From Candidatus Woesearchaeota archaeon (GTDB taxonomy: Archaea; Nanobdellota; Nanobdellia; SCGC-AAA011-G17; UBA489): a stretch of 5,744 bases of DNA. How positions within the stretch are numbered: the first letter of the stretch is position 1; each line of letters opens with the position of its first letter. Below the pieces are notes generated by a model that was given only the letters and a program-made list of their open reading frames with translations, ran no database searches and was not told the origin of the DNA. The position numbers and the translations under genes are program-made. The DNA is taken from contig JAUXTV010000069.1 of NCBI GenBank assembly GCA_030679025.1, positions 1-5,744 of the forward strand, given 5' to 3'. Of this stretch, positions 3,537 to 5,744 are shown one piece after another.

Positions 3537-4771
3537 TGAAAAATGTTAGGCCAAATAATTTATTAATTCCTATTCTCTTCACCGTTTTACTTTCTTTACT
3601 GATTTTACCTCTGATTTCTTACGCTGTGCAAGGGAAAACTCCAGTCTATTCACAACAAAGAGCACCTAAAATAATTCATATTCCACAATATATATGCAAT
3701 CAAACTTATAGTGACATTACTCCCGCTCTTGAACAAAAGTTACAGCTAGCACAAAATTTGTCCAATGCTACTTTAAGCGCTTCTCCATTGAAATTTACTC
3801 CTCGCTATTATCTTTTCTCAATGTCCAATCCTGGAAGAACACTACATAATTTTTATCTTTATGATGTTGGCTTTGACGAATTATGGATGACTCTTGATGA
3901 TCGAGCTCATTTTATCACAACAGCACCCTTAGGAAATGCTTTTCTCGCCGGCACTATCAGTGAAACTAGTAATGCTACTGAGTTTTACTGGTCTTATGTT
4001 GATACTCTTTTTAACCCTGCTGGAAATTATATATATTCCTGTACTCTTTCTTCTCAAGGATGCACTAATCAAAGAACTATCGCTGTTACTTCCGCATCTG
4101 AAGAAATAATGGGTTTATCTGTATCCACCAGTCAAAATAGACTGTATCTTGCTCTAGAAGACGCTTCACATATTAATAGGCCCGGCACTCTTTACTCTTG
4201 TTCACTCTCTGCTCTTGCCAACGACGCTTGTTCTCTGGGATTGTCTCATTTTGTCTTTCATGATAATTACACTGCTTTTGCTAATGCTTTTCCAGATTCA
4301 GGGTTTATTTATTCACCAAACAGCCCTCTGCCTCCAGTCTTCTTTGACATGCAATCACAAGCAATTTCCATGCTTCCTATGGGGGTTCTTATGACTCCTT
4401 ATAACGCCGCGCAAATTTCATCTTCCTTGTTTTTTACTTATCGTTTTTACGCAGCAACCAATCCTCGTATTGACTTTGTTTCTGTAAATACTTTTGGCGC
4501 CGCGACTCTCCTTGGCAACGACATTACAGGCATTCATCCAGCACTTGCAGCCATTACTAATAACGCTATTTATTTTGTTTATACAAAAGCAAATCCTTAT
4601 AGACAAATTATCAAGCCTTTAGGAGGATCTGAGACAGAGATTTATGTTAATACTACTTCTGTATTTGCTCCTCTTCCTTTTACTCTTCAGAAAGATGGTG
4701 CTGTTCTTGGAGCTTATCCTTTCTCATCTGCTCCTGATTATCATATTTACATGTCGAATTGTAGATTTTAA
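3536..4771 (+). CDS. Secreted Cys- and sequon-rich protein, possible beta-propeller
   Basis: The 411-residue product begins with a clear signal peptide or N-terminal anchor: a basic start (MKNVR), a hydrophobic core at about residues 9-30, and a possible cleavage after SYA. The rest has no membrane segment. It carries six N-glycosylation sequons (N55, N74, N77, N146, N244, N372) and six cysteines (C54, C169, C176, C222, C232, C409). Two segments resemble each other, YSCTLSSQGC (167-176) and YSCSLSALANDAC (220-232), each followed by strand-rich sequence. This suggests repeated beta blades pinned by a disulphide, as in some propellers. The family is not recognised by name. It probably acts outside the cell, free or anchored by an uncleaved N-terminus. 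The start ATG overlaps the stop of the upstream 36-codon ORF and has no clear Shine-Dalgarno. The next Met is far downstream, so 3536 is the only start that keeps the signal. Export is strong; the fold is inferred. Confidence 0.8.
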   Translation: MKNVRPNNLLIPILFTVLLSLLILPLISYAVQGKTPVYSQQRAPKIIHIPQYICNQTYSDITPALEQKLQLAQNLSNATLSASPLKFTPRYYLFSMSNPGRTLHNFYLYDVGFDELWMTLDDRAHFITTAPLGNAFLAGTISETSNATEFYWSYVDTLFNPAGNYIYSCTLSSQGCTNQRTIAVTSASEEIMGLSVSTSQNRLYLALEDASHINRPGTLYSCSLSALANDACSLGLSHFVFHDNYTAFANAFPDSGFIYSPNSPLPPVFFDMQSQAISMLPMGVLMTPYNAAQISSSLFFTYRFYAATNPRIDFVSVNTFGAATLLGNDITGIHPALAAITNNAIYFVYTKANPYRQIIKPLGGSETEIYVNTTSVFAPLPFTLQKDGAVLGAYPFSSAPDYHIYMSNCRF

Positions 4772-4817
4772 GTTTTCTCTTCGCTTTCCATTGGAAATAT
4801 CTGTTAACTTATGTACT

Positions 4818-5744
4818 TTAGTTTTCCAATAGCCATTTCCACAGCGGAATGAAAGTAACTTTTCTTTTTATCCCGAACCATTCTAACTCTTCCTCTCCAG
4901 AATACTCCTGATTAATTACCAAAAGAGCGTCACATCGCAAATCCTTGCTCGCCTTTAATAAAGCTTTAATCTCTCTCTTTTTTGTATCAGGATCAGAAAT
5001 ATCATAACAAACCTGAATTAACTGACTAATTTTTGACTCGTTTTTTATAACAAAATCAACTTCTTCCCTTTCCACATTTTTCCAATAATAACACTCTTTT
5101 CCTCTTCTCCTTAATTCAACAGCCACTATATTTTCATAAAGCCTTCCAAAATTATTTGAGAACTTTGTTGAAATTGAGTTAATAAAAACATTATCTATAA
5201 AATAGACTTTTTTTTGATATTGCATTTGGTCTTTTATTTTATAAGAAAAGATAGGCAAGCTGAACGCAACATAAGAGTTTTCTATGCAGGCAATATGCTT
5301 CTGCAATGTAGTCTTACCAATTTTATACCCTAAACTTTTAAGAGTATTGTAGCTTTTATTTATGGAATATTCTTTTGAGTTGAGAAGCAGTTTCAAAAGG
5401 GCTTTTAGAGGTTCTTCATTTTTTAGATTATATCTCTCAATTATATCTCTTTTTATAACAGTCGCATAATAGGACTGGGCAACTTCAAATTTTCTATTTT
5501 CATCTATAAGGACTATTTCTGGCAGCCCTCCATAAGTAAGATATTCTGTGAGCGCTTTAAGTATAAGGGGTTTTTCTTTGTCAGAATAGTCTATTGTAGT
5601 GAAATCAAAACTGAGCCTTTTAAATCTTAAGAACTCTATAAAAGAGAGAGGAAATATTTTTATTTCTAGGAATCTTCCTCTTAATTCTGTTGGTATTTCT
5701 TCCTCAGACATTCTTGAAGAAGAGCCAGAAACAAAAATCTGCAT
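4818..5744 (-). CDS. Archaeal AAA ATPase with DUF4143-like C-terminal domain (N-terminus outside window)
   Basis: These 308 residues are the C-terminal part of an AAA_14/DUF4143-type ATPase. The first visible residues, IFVSGSSSRM, are the sensor-1 strand ('TGSSS') that normally comes some 80-100 residues after the P-loop. The ATG at 5744 is therefore internal, and the Walker A and B motifs lie beyond the edge. LRGRFLEIKIFPLSFIEFL (21-39) and YGGLPEIV (71-78) are hallmark motifs of the family. Residues 128-164 look like a winged-helix region, followed by the strand KVYFIDNVF (179-187). The C-terminal nuclease-like fold has EEVDFV (227-232) and LIQVCYDI (242-249). In the last motif the usual catalytic Lys of PD-(D/E)XK nucleases is replaced, as I recall is common in this archaeal group, so nuclease activity is doubtful. 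These ATPases are abundant in archaea and often sit in variable regions; their substrate is unknown. The gene is convergent with the secreted-protein gene, 46 bases apart. Confidence 0.88.
   Translation of the reverse strand: MQIFVSGSSSRMSEEEIPTELRGRFLEIKIFPLSFIEFLRFKRLSFDFTTIDYSDKEKPLILKALTEYLTYGGLPEIVLIDENRKFEVAQSYYATVIKRDIIERYNLKNEEPLKALLKLLLNSKEYSINKSYNTLKSLGYKIGKTTLQKHIACIENSYVAFSLPIFSYKIKDQMQYQKKVYFIDNVFINSISTKFSNNFGRLYENIVAVELRRRGKECYYWKNVEREEVDFVIKNESKISQLIQVCYDISDPDTKKREIKALLKASKDLRCDALLVINQEYSGEEELEWFGIKRKVTFIPLWKWLLEN

Noticed and set aside
4785..4797. Inverted repeat TTTCC-ATT-GGAAA between the convergent genes
   Set aside because: A five-bp stem without a clear T-run is too weak to call a terminator.
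1..5744. CRISPR array, tRNA, rRNA, IS element or integrase
   Set aside because: No regularly spaced repeats, no cloverleaf-like sequence and no transposase or recombinase motifs were found on either strand by reading.

Overview
This window looks archaeal, and its small, AT-rich genes would fit an uncultivated DPANN-type lineage; that placement is inference. Three things support archaea. A BRE/TATA element sits the right distance upstream of a VapBC-type operon. Shine-Dalgarno motifs are of the GGAG/GAGGTG type. The protein families (ribbon-helix-helix/PIN toxin-antitoxin, AAA ATPase with a DUF4143-like C-terminus, sequon-rich secreted protein) are common there. No rRNA, tRNA, CRISPR array or recognisable transposase was seen.

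Layout. (1) 1-447, + strand: C-terminal part of a larger protein with a MopE-like Asp/Cys metal-binding motif, in visibly more GC-rich DNA than the rest. (2) 571-1413, - strand: a toxin-antitoxin operon of two tandem ribbon-helix-helix antitoxin-like genes followed by one PIN-domain (VapC-like) RNase, driven by a clear promoter at 1458-1471. (3) 1414-1741: a divergent intergenic region with several inverted repeats. The most striking is a perfect 10-bp-arm palindrome just after a TATA element. (4) 1742-2731, + strand: a tight run of five very small genes (84, 61, 48, 75 and 36 codons). Four have a good Shine-Dalgarno motif or stop/start overlap. The fourth gene encodes a single-pass membrane protein and the fifth a Cys/His-rich mini-protein resembling short zinc-binding domains common in viruses and mobile elements. 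(5) 2886-3287: a Nudix hydrolase, followed in the same frame by a short relic of a radical SAM enzyme (CxxxCxxC motif) that ends at a TGA. (6) 3426-4771: a 36-codon hydrophobic ORF overlapping, by TAATG, a 411-residue secreted Cys/sequon-rich protein, possibly a beta-propeller. (7) 4818 to the right edge, - strand: the C-terminal two thirds or so of an archaeal AAA ATPase/DUF4143 protein whose Walker motifs lie outside the window.

The mixture of toxin-antitoxin genes, an operon of tiny unrecognised genes under a palindromic element, a broken radical SAM gene and an accessory ATPase reads as a variable or mobile-element-influenced region. No integrase, att site or replication gene is visible to prove that an element is present.
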